A DNA stretch of 64,000 bases from assembly GCF_900105325.1 (NCBI RefSeq), contig NZ_FNSU01000004.1, forward strand, positions 124,001 through 188,000, written 5' to 3'. Source of the DNA: Pseudomonas marginalis. Lineage in GTDB: Bacteria > Pseudomonadota > Gammaproteobacteria > Pseudomonadales > Pseudomonadaceae. Shown piece by piece: positions 8,367 to 16,611 of the stretch. A model generated the notes under the pieces. It saw only the letters and a program-made list of their open reading frames with translations. It was not told the DNA's origin and did not search any database. Both the position numbers and the translations under genes were made by a program. The stretch's first letter is position 1. Each line of letters starts with the position of its first letter.

Positions 8367-9674
8367 GGTTCATCACGGAATCCCGGGAAACACAGAAACA
8401 AGAACGCCGATTTGATTGATGATGTTCGTGCGAGCAAACACATCTAAAAAACCGGCGTTCTTATGCGTGATATTAATACTTTCCTTCCTTTTTGGGAGGG
8501 CTTTTCTGTCGTCACGATCAAGCCCGATGGTGACGCTCTAAAGATCGATCTGATTCCCCACGCCACCCGATTCCCTTCCTGCGGCGGCTGCCAAAAACCT
8601 TGTTCAACCACTCATGAGTATTGCGAGCGAACCGTTCGTGATCTGCCCATTCTCGGTCGCGCGGTGTGCCTCAGCATTTTGCTCAGGCGTGTTGGCTGCC
8701 GCGACTGTGGAAAACGCATGGAGGCCGTCAGTTGGCTGGATCGCTATGCCCGCATGACGCGCCGCTTGGCCGAGGCGGTCATTCAGGCCTGCGAGCGCCT
8801 TCCCACCCTGCACGTGGCCCAGATGTTTGGACTGCATTGGGACACTGTTCGGTTGCTGGAGCGTCGAGCCTTGCAGGCGGTGTTGAGTGAGTTGCCGAAG
8901 GCGCAACCACGACGCCTGATCATGGACGAGTTCGCGTTATTCAAAGGTCATCGTTACGCCAGCGTTGTGCTGGATGCCGATACACGACGAGTGCTGTGGA
9001 TCGGTGAAGGCCGTAGCCGAGCGGCAGTCAGGCCGTTCTTCGAGGAACTGGGGCCGGAGGGCTGCGCTCGAATCGAAGCGGTGGCGATGGACATGAATAC
9101 TGCTTTTGATCTGGAGGTTCGCCAGCATTGCCCGAAAGCGCGAGTGGTCTACGACCTTTTCCATGTGGTGGCCAAATATGGCCGAGAGGTGATTGATCGG
9201 GTCCGCGTCGACGAAGCTAATCGGCTGCGTCATAACAAGCCGGCTCGCAAGGTCATCAAGCAGGCACGATGGCTGTTGCTGCGTAACCCACAGAACCTGA
9301 AAACGCCGGAACAACAGGTCCATTTGCAGGATTTATTGGAGGCCAACCAATCGCTGATGACAGTTTATTTGATGAAGGCTGAACTCAAAACGCTCTGGAC
9401 ACCGAGCACTGCCTGGACCTGGAGATCGGCCTGGAAGCAATGGCTGCGCCATGCATATGAAAGCGAAATACCGGCTCTGATCCAGTTTGCCAAACGGCTA
9501 AAGGGTTATTGGCGGGGCATCGTCAGTCGGGTTCGCTGGCCGATGCACACCGGTCAGTTGGAAGGAATAAACAATCGAATAAAGGTCATCAAACGGATGG
9601 CGTACGGTTACCGGGATAGCGAATTCTTCTTCATGAAGATCAAGAGCGTCTTTCCCGGTAATCCGTGATGAACC
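8367..9674 (+). mobile_element. Complete ISL3-family insertion sequence
   Basis: About 1308 bp. Near-perfect terminal inverted repeats of 24 bp (22 of 24 identical) begin GGTTCATCACGGA at 8367 and end with the complement at 9674. Eight or nine T residues flank each side, as expected if an 8-bp AT-rich target (TTTTTTTT) was duplicated; ISL3 elements make 8-bp duplications. The target is the U-tract of the exbD terminator. A single intact transposase gene fills the element, so it may still be active. Confidence 0.9.
8463..9668 (+). CDS. ISL3-family transposase
   Basis: A 401-residue transposase. The N-terminal zinc-finger-like region has paired cysteines (CGGCQKPC, then CRDCGK), followed by a helix-turn-helix (about residues 90-130) and a DDE catalytic core: first Asp in LIMDEFALFKGHRY, second in VAMDMNTAF, Glu in TGQLEGINNRIK. 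Full length and uninterrupted. The stop codon lies inside the right terminal repeat. Confidence 0.93.
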   Translation: MRDINTFLPFWEGFSVVTIKPDGDALKIDLIPHATRFPSCGGCQKPCSTTHEYCERTVRDLPILGRAVCLSILLRRVGCRDCGKRMEAVSWLDRYARMTRRLAEAVIQACERLPTLHVAQMFGLHWDTVRLLERRALQAVLSELPKAQPRRLIMDEFALFKGHRYASVVLDADTRRVLWIGEGRSRAAVRPFFEELGPEGCARIEAVAMDMNTAFDLEVRQHCPKARVVYDLFHVVAKYGREVIDRVRVDEANRLRHNKPARKVIKQARWLLLRNPQNLKTPEQQVHLQDLLEANQSLMTVYLMKAELKTLWTPSTAWTWRSAWKQWLRHAYESEIPALIQFAKRLKGYWRGIVSRVRWPMHTGQLEGINNRIKVIKRMAYGYRDSEFFFMKIKSVFPGNP

Positions 9675-9714
9675 TTTTTTTTTGCCTGGAATTCAAGCCA
9701 CACCGCCAAATCCC

Positions 9715-9756
9715 AATGTGGAATGTGGAATGTGGAATGTGGAATGTGGAATGTGG
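9715..9756 (+). repeat. Six tandem AATGTGG heptamers
   Basis: Six exact back-to-back copies of the 7-mer AATGTGG, running directly into the GTGGGAGGGG start of the adjoining REPIN. The unit looks like an expansion of the REP tail (AATGTGGG). No coding capacity. Likely a slippage-prone microsatellite. Confidence 0.9.
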
Positions 9757-9842
9757 GAGGGGGCTTGCTCCCGATGGCGGAGTGTCAGTTGGCCTATTTG
9801 TCAGCTGACCCACCGCCATCGGGAGCAAGCCCCTCCCACATT
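9753..9842. repeat. REPIN (inverted pair of REP sequences)
   Basis: Two inverted REP arms (GTGGGAGGGGGCTTGCTCCC at left, its complement at right) with CGATGGCGG inner stems and a loop of about 35 bp. Mobilised in this group by RAYT transposases encoded elsewhere. It fills the gap between the ISL3 element and the hydrolase gene; nothing else is seen there. Confidence 0.9.
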
Positions 9843-9960
9843 TGAACCTCATGCAGGTTTGAGTTTTTGGTTATTAATAAATAGCTTCTTATTCCTTAAC
9901 GAATATAACCCTCGTCCCTATACTGTCCTACAACGTTAAACGCTGCAGGAGGGCACACCC

Positions 9961-10542
9961 ATGCACAGCGAGTCGATTCGTTATCTGATCGTGCCGGGCT
10001 GGCAAGGATCGCCAGAAGATCATTGGCAAAGTCACTGGCAGAACAGCCTGCCCAACAGCGCACGGGTGGAGCAGGCCGATTGGCTGACGCCGCGCCGCGA
10101 GGACTGGGTGGCTGCGCTGGCCGAGGCGATTGCCGCCGACAGCACCCCGGTAATTCTGATCGCCCATAGCCTGGGCTGCATCACCGTGGCCCATTGGGCT
10201 GCCACCGCACCCGTGCAGTTCCTGCGGCAGGTGCGCGGGGCCTTGCTGGTGGCTCCGGCGGATGTTGAACGGCCAGCCTGCTCGCCGGCCTTGCGCAACT
10301 TTGCGCCGATCCCGACCGACCTGCTGCCGTTTTCCAGCCAGGTGGTCAGTTCCGATAACGACAGCGCCGTCAGCGCCCCCCGGGCCCTGGAGCTGGCGCG
10401 TAATTGGGGCGCCGAAGCCGGCATCCTGTCGGGGGCCGGACATATCAATGTGAAGTCCGGTCACCAGCGCTGGGAGCAGGGGTTCGCCTACCTGTATCGC
10501 CTGCAAAGCCGCCTCGAGCATCACGCCCGGCGCACAGCCTGA
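9961..10542 (+). CDS. RBBP9/YdeN-type serine hydrolase (alpha/beta hydrolase)
   Basis: 193 residues, the usual size of the RBBP9/YdeN family. It starts with the family-typical YLIVPGWQGSPEDHWQSHW and has the nucleophile elbow IAHSLGC (Ser about 70). The catalytic His is likely the one in GAGHINVKSGH near residue 161. No signal peptide. The physiological substrate of this family is mostly unknown. A strong ribosome site (GCAGGAGGG) precedes the ATG. The next gene, a sigma54-type regulator, follows 49 bp downstream in the same direction. Confidence 0.88.
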   Translation: MHSESIRYLIVPGWQGSPEDHWQSHWQNSLPNSARVEQADWLTPRREDWVAALAEAIAADSTPVILIAHSLGCITVAHWAATAPVQFLRQVRGALLVAPADVERPACSPALRNFAPIPTDLLPFSSQVVSSDNDSAVSAPRALELARNWGAEAGILSGAGHINVKSGHQRWEQGFAYLYRLQSRLEHHARRTA

Positions 10543-10591
10543 TATTTTTTCAACGCCCCGTCCCTGAGTGGATTTGGGGCGGGAGCCTGCC

Positions 10592-11512
10592 ATGAGTCTG
10601 CATGAAACCTTCGGTCAGCCGCTGCTGACCTTCCCCGACGCCGAAAAAAGCCCGCTGAGCATCCGCGCCAAGGCGCTGGTGTTTGTCGACCCACGCTCGC
10701 GCAAGCTGCGCGAAGACCTGGAAAACCTGGCCCCGCGCGCCTTGCCTGTATTGATTCGAGGCGAGACCGGCAGCGGTAAAGAATTGCTGGCGCGGCATAT
10801 TCACCGGGGCAGCGACCGCTCCGGTTTGTTTGTATCGGTCAATTGCGGCGCCATCAGCCCAACCTACGCCGACGCCGAACTGTTCGGCTACGCCGCAGGC
10901 GCCCACAGTGGCGCGGCCAGCAGCCGGGCCGGGTGGTTTGGCTCGGCGAATGGCGGCACTTTGTATCTGGATGAGATCGGCGACTTGCCGCTGCCGATCC
11001 AGGTGAAACTGCTGGCGGCCCTGGAAAACCATGAAGTCACCCGCGTGGGCGCTCACCAGCCGAGCCCGGTGGACGTGCGCCTGGTGGCCGCCACCAGCAT
11101 CGACCTGGCCCAGGCCGTGGCCGCCGGCAAGTTTCATGAGCGGCTGTTCCATTACCTGAGCGAAGGCCAGCTGGATCTGCCGGCATTGCGTGAGCGGGTG
11201 GGCGATATCCTGTCGTTGGCCGAGTACTTCCTCGGTATCTACAGCCAGCGCCTGGACCTGCCGGTGCCGTTGATCAGCGACGCCGCCCAGCGCGTACTGG
11301 AACACCACAGCTGGCCGGGTAATACCCGCGAGCTGGAGAACGTCATCCACTTCGCCTTGCTGGTGAGCAGCGGCGACGAAATTCTGCCCGAACACCTGAA
11401 CCTGCCGGTGGCGGGGTCGCCCTTGGAGCAAGTGCAGCGCATCTTCGCCAATGCCAGCCTGGCTGAGCGGGAAACCTTGCGCAGCTTTTTACAGGAACAA
11501 GCCGCTACATGA
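10592..11512 (+). CDS. Sigma54-interacting AAA+ regulator lacking an obvious HTH domain
   Basis: 306 residues, consisting almost only of a sigma54-activator AAA+ domain: Walker A GETGSGKE (57-64), Walker B GGTLYLDEIG (121-130), and the WPGNTRELENVI sensor region near residue 245. The loop that normally reads GAFTGA and touches sigma54 is GAHSGA here (103-108). There is no N-terminal sensing domain, and after the AAA+ part only about 40 residues remain, with no recognisable Fis-type helix-turn-helix. The setting (MetQ-like gene next, SfnB operon 13-20 kb away) suggests an SfnR-like role in sulfur-source control, but this is inference. The ATG at 10592 (after GGGAGCC) is preferred over an upstream GTG. 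Confidence 0.85.
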   Translation: MSLHETFGQPLLTFPDAEKSPLSIRAKALVFVDPRSRKLREDLENLAPRALPVLIRGETGSGKELLARHIHRGSDRSGLFVSVNCGAISPTYADAELFGYAAGAHSGAASSRAGWFGSANGGTLYLDEIGDLPLPIQVKLLAALENHEVTRVGAHQPSPVDVRLVAATSIDLAQAVAAGKFHERLFHYLSEGQLDLPALRERVGDILSLAEYFLGIYSQRLDLPVPLISDAAQRVLEHHSWPGNTRELENVIHFALLVSSGDEILPEHLNLPVAGSPLEQVQRIFANASLAERETLRSFLQEQAAT

Positions 11513-11661
11513 GTAAAATGGAATATCAACGTGAATAAAAGATATTGTTCGGGAATAAAAAATCTAGGTATTGTCCATTCCACGCCGCGATAGCACTTCG
11601 CTGGCACACCACATAAAAAACGGTCGTCAGAGACGCCCCGGAATTTCGATAAGGACACTGC

Positions 11662-12444
11662 ATGAAAAAGGTTCTGTTGTTTACCGCATTGGCGGCTGCC
11701 CTGACTGCAAGCTTCGCCCAGGCCAACGAGAAACTGGTGGTGGCCGCCACCCCGATCCCGCACGCCGAGATCCTTGAACTGGTCAAGCCAACCCTCGCCA
11801 AAGAAGGCGTGGATCTGGAAATCAAAGTCTTCACCGACTACGTACAGCCAAACGTACAGGTTGCCGAGAAGCGCCTGGACGCCAACTACTTCCAGACCCT
11901 GCCGTACCTGGAAAACTTCAACAAGGGCAAGGGCACCAACCTGGTCACCGTGGTTGGCGTGCACGTTGAACCCTTCGGCGGTTACTCGAAAAAGATCAAG
12001 AATATTTCCGAGCTCAAGGATGGCGCCACCGTGGCCATCCCGAACGAAGGCTCCAACAGCGGCCGCGCCCTGTTGCTGCTGCAGAAAGCCGGTGTGATCA
12101 CCCTGAAAGACCCGACCAACGCCCTGGCCACGCCGAAAGACATTGCCAGCAACCCGAAGAACCTGAAGTTCAAGGAGCTGGAATCGGCCCTGCTGCCACG
12201 GGTGCTGGACCAGGTTGACCTGGACTTGATCAACACCAACTACGCCCTGGAAGCTGGCTTGAACCCGGCCAAGGACGCGCTGATCATCGAAGATGCCAAG
12301 TCGCCGTACGTGAACTTCCTGGTGGCGCGCCCGGACAACAAGGACAGCGACGCTATCCAGAAACTGTCCAAGGCCCTGACCAGCCCGGAAGTCAAAGCCT
12401 TCATCGAGAAGAAGTACAACGGCGCAGTCGTGCCCGCGTTCTGA
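11662..12444 (+). CDS. MetQ/NlpA-family ABC substrate-binding protein (orphan)
   Basis: 260 residues with a cleavable signal peptide (about 1-21, ending SFAQA-NE) and no lipobox Cys. The rest is a NlpA/MetQ periplasmic-binding domain, with the PIPHAEILELVKP, DYVQPN and LDANYFQTLPYLE family motifs. It binds methionine or a related compound for a MetNI-type transporter; no permease or ATPase is adjacent. It could share the MetN-MetI pair encoded at 24.9-26.6 kb, which has its own MetQ. A strong terminator follows. Confidence 0.88.
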   Translation: MKKVLLFTALAAALTASFAQANEKLVVAATPIPHAEILELVKPTLAKEGVDLEIKVFTDYVQPNVQVAEKRLDANYFQTLPYLENFNKGKGTNLVTVVGVHVEPFGGYSKKIKNISELKDGATVAIPNEGSNSGRALLLLQKAGVITLKDPTNALATPKDIASNPKNLKFKELESALLPRVLDQVDLDLINTNYALEAGLNPAKDALIIEDAKSPYVNFLVARPDNKDSDAIQKLSKALTSPEVKAFIEKKYNGAVVPAF

Positions 12445-12472
12445 TGTAAGCCAAAACCCCCTTCAAGGTTTC

Positions 12473-12506
12473 AACGCCGGCGGCTACTACAGCGTCGGCG
12501 TTTTTT
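12473..12506 (+). terminator. Intrinsic terminator after the orphan metQ-like gene
   Basis: AACGCCG (12473-12479) pairs with CGGCGTT (12496-12502), followed by a run of T residues. Confidence 0.8.
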
Positions 12507-12533
12507 ATGCCTGGAATTTGGAATGCAATAAAA

Positions 12534-12720
12534 ATGTGGGAAGGGGCTTGCCAGTCAGAAGGCTTTTTGTAGGAGCGAGCTTGCTCGCGAAAAACTCACA
12601 GGCGCCGCGTTCATTCAGGAAGCACGCGTTATCGTTGACGTTTTTCGCGAGCAAGCTCGCTCCTACAGGAGGCGATGTACGCTTAACTGACTGGCATTAG
12701 GGCAACCCCCCTCCCACATT
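12534..12720. repeat. Composite (nested) REPIN, copy 1
   Basis: An outer REP-type pair (ATGTGGGAAGGGGCTTGC at left, complement at right) encloses a second palindrome of another REP type (TGTAGGAGCGAGCTTGCTCG and complement). A nearly identical element occurs in opposite orientation at 35077-35273. With the small ORF at 12735-12821 it accounts for most of the 525-bp gene gap here; 12822-13031 is AT-rich and may hold the promoter of the ABC operon, but no clear sites were found. Confidence 0.9.
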
Positions 12721-12734
12721 GGGTCTACGGTGTT

Positions 12735-12821
12735 TTAGAGATCCCGGCTATTGATCGCCCTGCGCAACGCCACCAACCATTTCACCAGCTCCTGCGGATC
12801 AATCGGTTTCGCTTTGTTCAT
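12735..12821 (-). CDS. Possible small protein, 28 residues
   Basis: Short ORF reading MNKAKPIDPQELVKWLVALR and eight more residues. A good ribosome site (GAGGGAAT) lies at proper spacing before the ATG. The composition (helix-forming, tryptophan, basic C-terminus) is not that of a random GC-rich frame. It is flanked by a composite REPIN. No function recognised. It may be a real small protein or the degraded start of a longer one. Confidence 0.4.
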   Translation of the reverse strand: MNKAKPIDPQELVKWLVALRRAINSRDL

Positions 12822-13031
12822 TGTTCATTCCCTCGAAACACAGACCCCCCAACCATAGCCGTCACCTGGAAAACCCGCGAATCCGTCGGTTATCTTTTTG
12901 GGTGATATCAATATGCTATTTCGGTATTTAAATTTTACTTTTTATACCTTTAAAGTTCGCGCTACCCGGCGTTACCCACGCCGGATCGGACGACGCTCGC
13001 CGCATTACCCCTGCGGTGTCATGGACTCACA

Positions 13032-13697
13032 ATGACCTTCGATTTCGCTTTTATCCTCAGCACCCTGCCGGCGTTTCTGAAAGCCGTGGGCGTCACGCTG
13101 CAAGTGGGCCTGATCGCCATTGCCACCTCGTTGCTGGTGGCGCTGATCAACGCCGCACTGCTGGTGTTTCGCACGCCGTACCTGTCGCGCCTGGTGGCGC
13201 TCTATGTGGAACTGGCGCGCAATACACCGCTGCTGATCCAGCTGTTCTTCGTGTACTTCGCCTTGCCGGCGCTGGGTTTGAATATCTCCGGGTTCTGGGC
13301 GGCGATCATCACCATGACGTTCCTCGGCGGTGCCTACCTCACCGAAGTACTGCGCGCCGGTGTGGAAGCGGTGCCGCTGGCGCAGATCGAGTCGGGCAAG
13401 TCCATCGGCCTGTCGGACTGGCAACTGCTGCGTCATGTGATCCTGCCCCAGGCCGGCATCCTCAGCCTGCCGGCGTTGTTCGCCAACTTCATCTTCCTGC
13501 TCAAGGAGACCACCGTGGTCTCTGCCGTGGCGGTGCCGGAGATTCTCTACACCACCAAGAGCTACATCGCCCTCTACTACAAAACCTACGAAATGCTCGC
13601 CGTGCTGACGCTGATTTGCGTGCTGCTGTTCTTGCCGCTGTCGTTGCTGCTCAGCCGCCTGGAAAGGAGGCTCCAGCATGGCCAGTTCGGGTCTTGA
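13032..13697 (+). CDS. Amino-acid ABC transporter permease (HisM/GlnP type), first of two
   Basis: 221 residues with about five membrane segments and the binding-protein-dependent permease loop (EAVPLAQIESGKSIGLSDWQLLRHVILPQA). It forms a heterodimeric inner-membrane channel with the next gene product. It overlaps the next gene by 20 bp. Part of a four-gene operon: permease, permease, ATPase, binding protein. The ribosome site before this first ATG is weak. Confidence 0.92.
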   Translation: MTFDFAFILSTLPAFLKAVGVTLQVGLIAIATSLLVALINAALLVFRTPYLSRLVALYVELARNTPLLIQLFFVYFALPALGLNISGFWAAIITMTFLGGAYLTEVLRAGVEAVPLAQIESGKSIGLSDWQLLRHVILPQAGILSLPALFANFIFLLKETTVVSAVAVPEILYTTKSYIALYYKTYEMLAVLTLICVLLFLPLSLLLSRLERRLQHGQFGS

Positions 13698-14337
13698 GTT
13701 GTTGTGGGTGTCGTTGCCGCAACTGGGCAAGGGCGCAGCGCAGACCCTGTCGATTTCGTTGTTGAGCATCGCCTTCAGTACGGTCGGCGGCGTGTTGTAT
13801 GGCGTGCTGCGCACCTTGAACAACAGGCTGGTCAACGCGGTGCTGCGGGTTTACCTGGAGCTGTTCCGGGCGATTCCGGTGCTGGTGTGGTTGTACCTGC
13901 TGTTCTTTGGCCTGCCGATCTTCTTTGGCCTGAGCATCCCCAGCTTCTGGTGCGCGGTGCTGGTGTTGTCGCTGTGGGGCGCCAGCGAAGTGGGCGAAGT
14001 GGTACGCGGCGCGTTGCATTCGCTGCCCCGCGGCCAGCGCGAAGCCGGCCTGTCGATTGGCTTGTCCGACCCGCAGTTGTACGGCTACGTGTTGCTGCCC
14101 CAGGCCCTCAAGCGCATGACGCCGCCGACCATCAACGTCTACACGCGCATCATCAAGACCAGTTCCCTGGCGGTGCTGATCGGTGTGGTGGACGTGATCA
14201 AGGTCGGCCAGCAAATCATCGAGCGCACCTATGAGTCGGTGTTGATCTACGGCGCGCTGTTCCTGTTTTTCTTCTTTATCTGCTACCCGTTGTCGGCCGC
14301 CTCCAAGGTGCTGGAACGGCGCTGGGCCCAAGCATGA
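13678..14337 (+). CDS. Amino-acid ABC transporter permease, second of two
   Basis: 219 residues, HisMQ-type permease with the EAA loop (HSLPRGQREAGLSIGLSDPQ region). The ATG has a strong AGGAGG site that lies inside the preceding gene. The stop overlaps the ATPase start (ATGA), indicating translational coupling. Works with the permease encoded just upstream. Confidence 0.92.
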   Translation: MASSGLELLWVSLPQLGKGAAQTLSISLLSIAFSTVGGVLYGVLRTLNNRLVNAVLRVYLELFRAIPVLVWLYLLFFGLPIFFGLSIPSFWCAVLVLSLWGASEVGEVVRGALHSLPRGQREAGLSIGLSDPQLYGYVLLPQALKRMTPPTINVYTRIIKTSSLAVLIGVVDVIKVGQQIIERTYESVLIYGALFLFFFFICYPLSAASKVLERRWAQA

Positions 14338-15110
14338 GCGCATTGATCGAGTTCCAGGGTTTCAACAAATTCTTCGGCGACCAGCAGGTGCTCAAGGGCA
14401 TCGACCTGAGTGTGCAAAGCGGCGAAGTGGTGGTGATCCTCGGCCCCAGCGGCTGCGGCAAAAGCACCTTGCTGCGCTGCCTCAACGGCCTGGAAGTGGC
14501 CCATAGCGGCAGCCTGCGGTTTGCCGGCAAGGAGTTGTTGGATAAAACCACCGACTGGCGCCAGGTGCGCCAGGACGTAGGCATGGTGTTCCAGAGCTAC
14601 CACCTGTTCCCGCACATGAGTGTGCTCGACAACATCCTGCTCGGCCCGCTGAAAGTGCAAAAGCGCGAGCCGCGCGAAGCCCGCGAGCAGGCCGAGAAAC
14701 TGCTGGCGCGCGTCGGCCTGGCGGACAAGCGCGACGCCTTCCCGCGCCAGCTCTCCGGCGGCCAGCAGCAACGCATCGCCATCGTCCGCTCGCTGTGCAT
14801 GAACCCTCAGGTCATGCTGTTTGACGAAGTCACCGCCGCCCTCGACCCGGAGATGGTCAAGGAAGTGCTGGAGGTGATCCAGGGCCTGGCCCGCGATGGC
14901 ATGACCCTGCTGATCGTCACCCACGAAATGGCCTTCGCCCGCGCCGTCGCCGACCGCGTGGTGTTTATGGAGGCCGGTCGCATCCTCGAACACAACACCC
15001 CCGAAGAATTCTTTACGAACCCGCAAACCGCACGCGCGCAGCAGTTCCTGGAGAAATTCTCCTTTGTCTCAACACTGCCCAAGAAAACCCAGGAACTGGA
15101 GCTGCTATGA
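14334..15110 (+). CDS. Amino-acid ABC transporter ATP-binding protein
   Basis: 258-residue PAAT-family ATPase: Walker A GPSGCGKST, signature LSGGQQQR, Walker B MLFDEVTAALD and the switch His in IVTHEM. The Val in DEVTAALD replaces the more usual Pro. Powers import through the two permeases. It overlaps both neighbours by ATGA junctions. Confidence 0.94.
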   Translation: MSALIEFQGFNKFFGDQQVLKGIDLSVQSGEVVVILGPSGCGKSTLLRCLNGLEVAHSGSLRFAGKELLDKTTDWRQVRQDVGMVFQSYHLFPHMSVLDNILLGPLKVQKREPREAREQAEKLLARVGLADKRDAFPRQLSGGQQQRIAIVRSLCMNPQVMLFDEVTAALDPEMVKEVLEVIQGLARDGMTLLIVTHEMAFARAVADRVVFMEAGRILEHNTPEEFFTNPQTARAQQFLEKFSFVSTLPKKTQELELL

Positions 15111-15958
15111 AAAAGTTACTGCTGCCACTGTTGGCTGTCGCCCTACTGGCCGGCTGCGATAAAAAGGCCGAAGAGCCTGCTAAACCTGCTGCCGCCGTGA
15201 GCTACCTCGACAAGATCAAGGCGCGGGACAAGCTGATCGTCGGCGTATTCACCGACAAGCCACCGTTTGGCTTTGTCAACGAAGCCGGGCGCTACGTCGG
15301 CTTCGATACCGACATCGGTCGTCAATTCGCCAAGGACCTGTTGGGCGATGAGAACAAGGTCGAATTCGTCGCCGTCGAGCCGGCCAGCCGTATTCCGTTC
15401 CTGCAAAGCGACAAGGTCGACCTGATCCTCGCCAACATGACCGTGACCCCCGAGCGCAAGGAGGCGGTGGACTTCACCAACCCCAACCTGAAAGTCGCGG
15501 TGCAGGCGTTGGTGCCCCAGGACAGCGCGGTGAAAAGCCTGGATGACCTGGCCACCCGCACCACCATCGTTACCACCGGCACCACTGCCGATATCTGGCT
15601 GACCAAGAACCACCCGGACTGGAAACTGCTGAAGTTCGAGAAAAACTCCGAGTCGCTGCAAGCGCTGTCGGCCGGGCGTGGCGATGCCTATGCGCAAGAC
15701 AACCTGGTGCTGTTCAGCTGGGCCAAGCAGAACCCGGGCTACCGCGTACTGGAGGAGAAACTCGGTGACGAAGCGCCGATTGCCCCGGCGGTGAAGAAGG
15801 GCAATATCGAACTGCGCGACTGGGTGAATGCCGAGTTGGCGAAGCTGGGTGAGGAGAAATTCCTGCTCAAGCTGTATGACCAATATGTGCGCAAGGAGCT
15901 GAGCGATGACACCAAGCCTGAGAGTGTGATTGTCGAAGGCGGGAAGTGGCAGGGCTGA
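15107..15958 (+). CDS. Amino-acid ABC transporter substrate-binding lipoprotein (possibly cysteine)
   Basis: 283 residues with a lipoprotein signal (LLAGC, Cys about residue 17), then a type-2 periplasmic-binding fold of the polar amino acid class (IVGVFTDKPPFGFVNEAG, LILANMTVTPERKEAVDFT). The sequence style resembles cysteine-binding CjaA-like proteins, and the neighbourhood is rich in sulfur genes, so cysteine is a plausible ligand; this is inference. Last gene of the operon. Confidence 0.9.
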   Translation: MKKLLLPLLAVALLAGCDKKAEEPAKPAAAVSYLDKIKARDKLIVGVFTDKPPFGFVNEAGRYVGFDTDIGRQFAKDLLGDENKVEFVAVEPASRIPFLQSDKVDLILANMTVTPERKEAVDFTNPNLKVAVQALVPQDSAVKSLDDLATRTTIVTTGTTADIWLTKNHPDWKLLKFEKNSESLQALSAGRGDAYAQDNLVLFSWAKQNPGYRVLEEKLGDEAPIAPAVKKGNIELRDWVNAELAKLGEEKFLLKLYDQYVRKELSDDTKPESVIVEGGKWQG

Positions 15959-15967
15959 TTCCTAGCT

Positions 15968-15994
15968 GATCGTTCCCACTCCGTGGGAACGATC
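15968..15994. terminator. Palindromic terminator-like hairpin
   Basis: Perfect 11-bp arms GATCGTTCCCA / TGGGAACGATC with a 5-base loop, placed 10 bp after the ABC operon and before the convergent unknown gene. There is no strong T-run. The sequence is like a hairpin repeat common in Pseudomonas intergenic DNA. Confidence 0.6.
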
Positions 15995-16015
15995 GTCAAT
16001 AATCCAGGCCCCTGT

Positions 16016-16372
16016 TCAATGGGTGATGTGGAATTTTTCGGAGTCGCCCATCTCGCCATTTCCCTGGCCGATTCGGATCATGTAGTGGATTTGCCGCTGG
16101 CCTATGTTCTTCAGCAATGCATCCCTGGGAATGAATGCCTGAATCTCCCGCGGCGGCTGATTGTTGAACTCTTTGTCCACCACGACTTCGCCATCGATGT
16201 AAATCTGCAGGCGATCATTGCTTGTGCCTATGTCGGTAGGCTGAATGACGGCGGTTGCTCCCTCGGGGGGCACATCCCTCAAGGACAGTAACCAGTAGTC
16301 TGAGGGGGGAGTCGGTGGTTTGGCCTCATTGATTTGCAGGGACGGAAGTTTTTTTGTCTTTTGGCTGCTCAT
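16016..16372 (-). CDS. Small beta-domain protein of unknown function
   Basis: 118 residues, no signal peptide seen, no catalytic motif. The C-terminal part (DRLQIYIDGEVVVDKEF, then IPRDALLKNIGQRQIHYMIRIG) follows the same pattern as part of the protein encoded at 31606-32382 (GDLIELFWNN, then VPESFVQDGLAQVHYQVMQVG). That suggests a shared Ig-like beta domain. The gene stands alone between the amino-acid ABC operon and the RND operon. A Pro-rich N-terminus (about residues 18-24) precedes the domain. Function not recognised. Confidence 0.7.
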   Translation of the reverse strand: MSSQKTKKLPSLQINEAKPPTPPSDYWLLSLRDVPPEGATAVIQPTDIGTSNDRLQIYIDGEVVVDKEFNNQPPREIQAFIPRDALLKNIGQRQIHYMIRIGQGNGEMGDSEKFHITH

Positions 16373-16611
16373 TGGGTCTACCTCAGTACGGGTAAGTGAG
16401 GTGCTTGCACGGCAGCGCGTGGGAATGTCCGCGCAGCAAGACGGGAGCCAATATTTACGAGGGTTGGCGGCGGCCGTCTACTGTTAGAACTCACAGGTCT
16501 GGCCGGCCTGCGAAGCCTCGGGGTGCGGGAGCCCCATGCAGATAAGGAACCCTGAACTAAGCTCACAGTCGCATACACACTGGCACATCGCATCGCGCAC
16601 AAGGAGTCTGC

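Noticed and set aside
9715..9756. Heptamer array considered as a CRISPR or iteron origin
   Set aside because: No spacers, unit too short for CRISPR, and it continues the REP tail; no replication genes nearby.
11600..11662. TGGCAC before the orphan metQ-like gene as a sigma54 -24 box
   Set aside because: No TTGC at the required spacing; only the -24 half matches.
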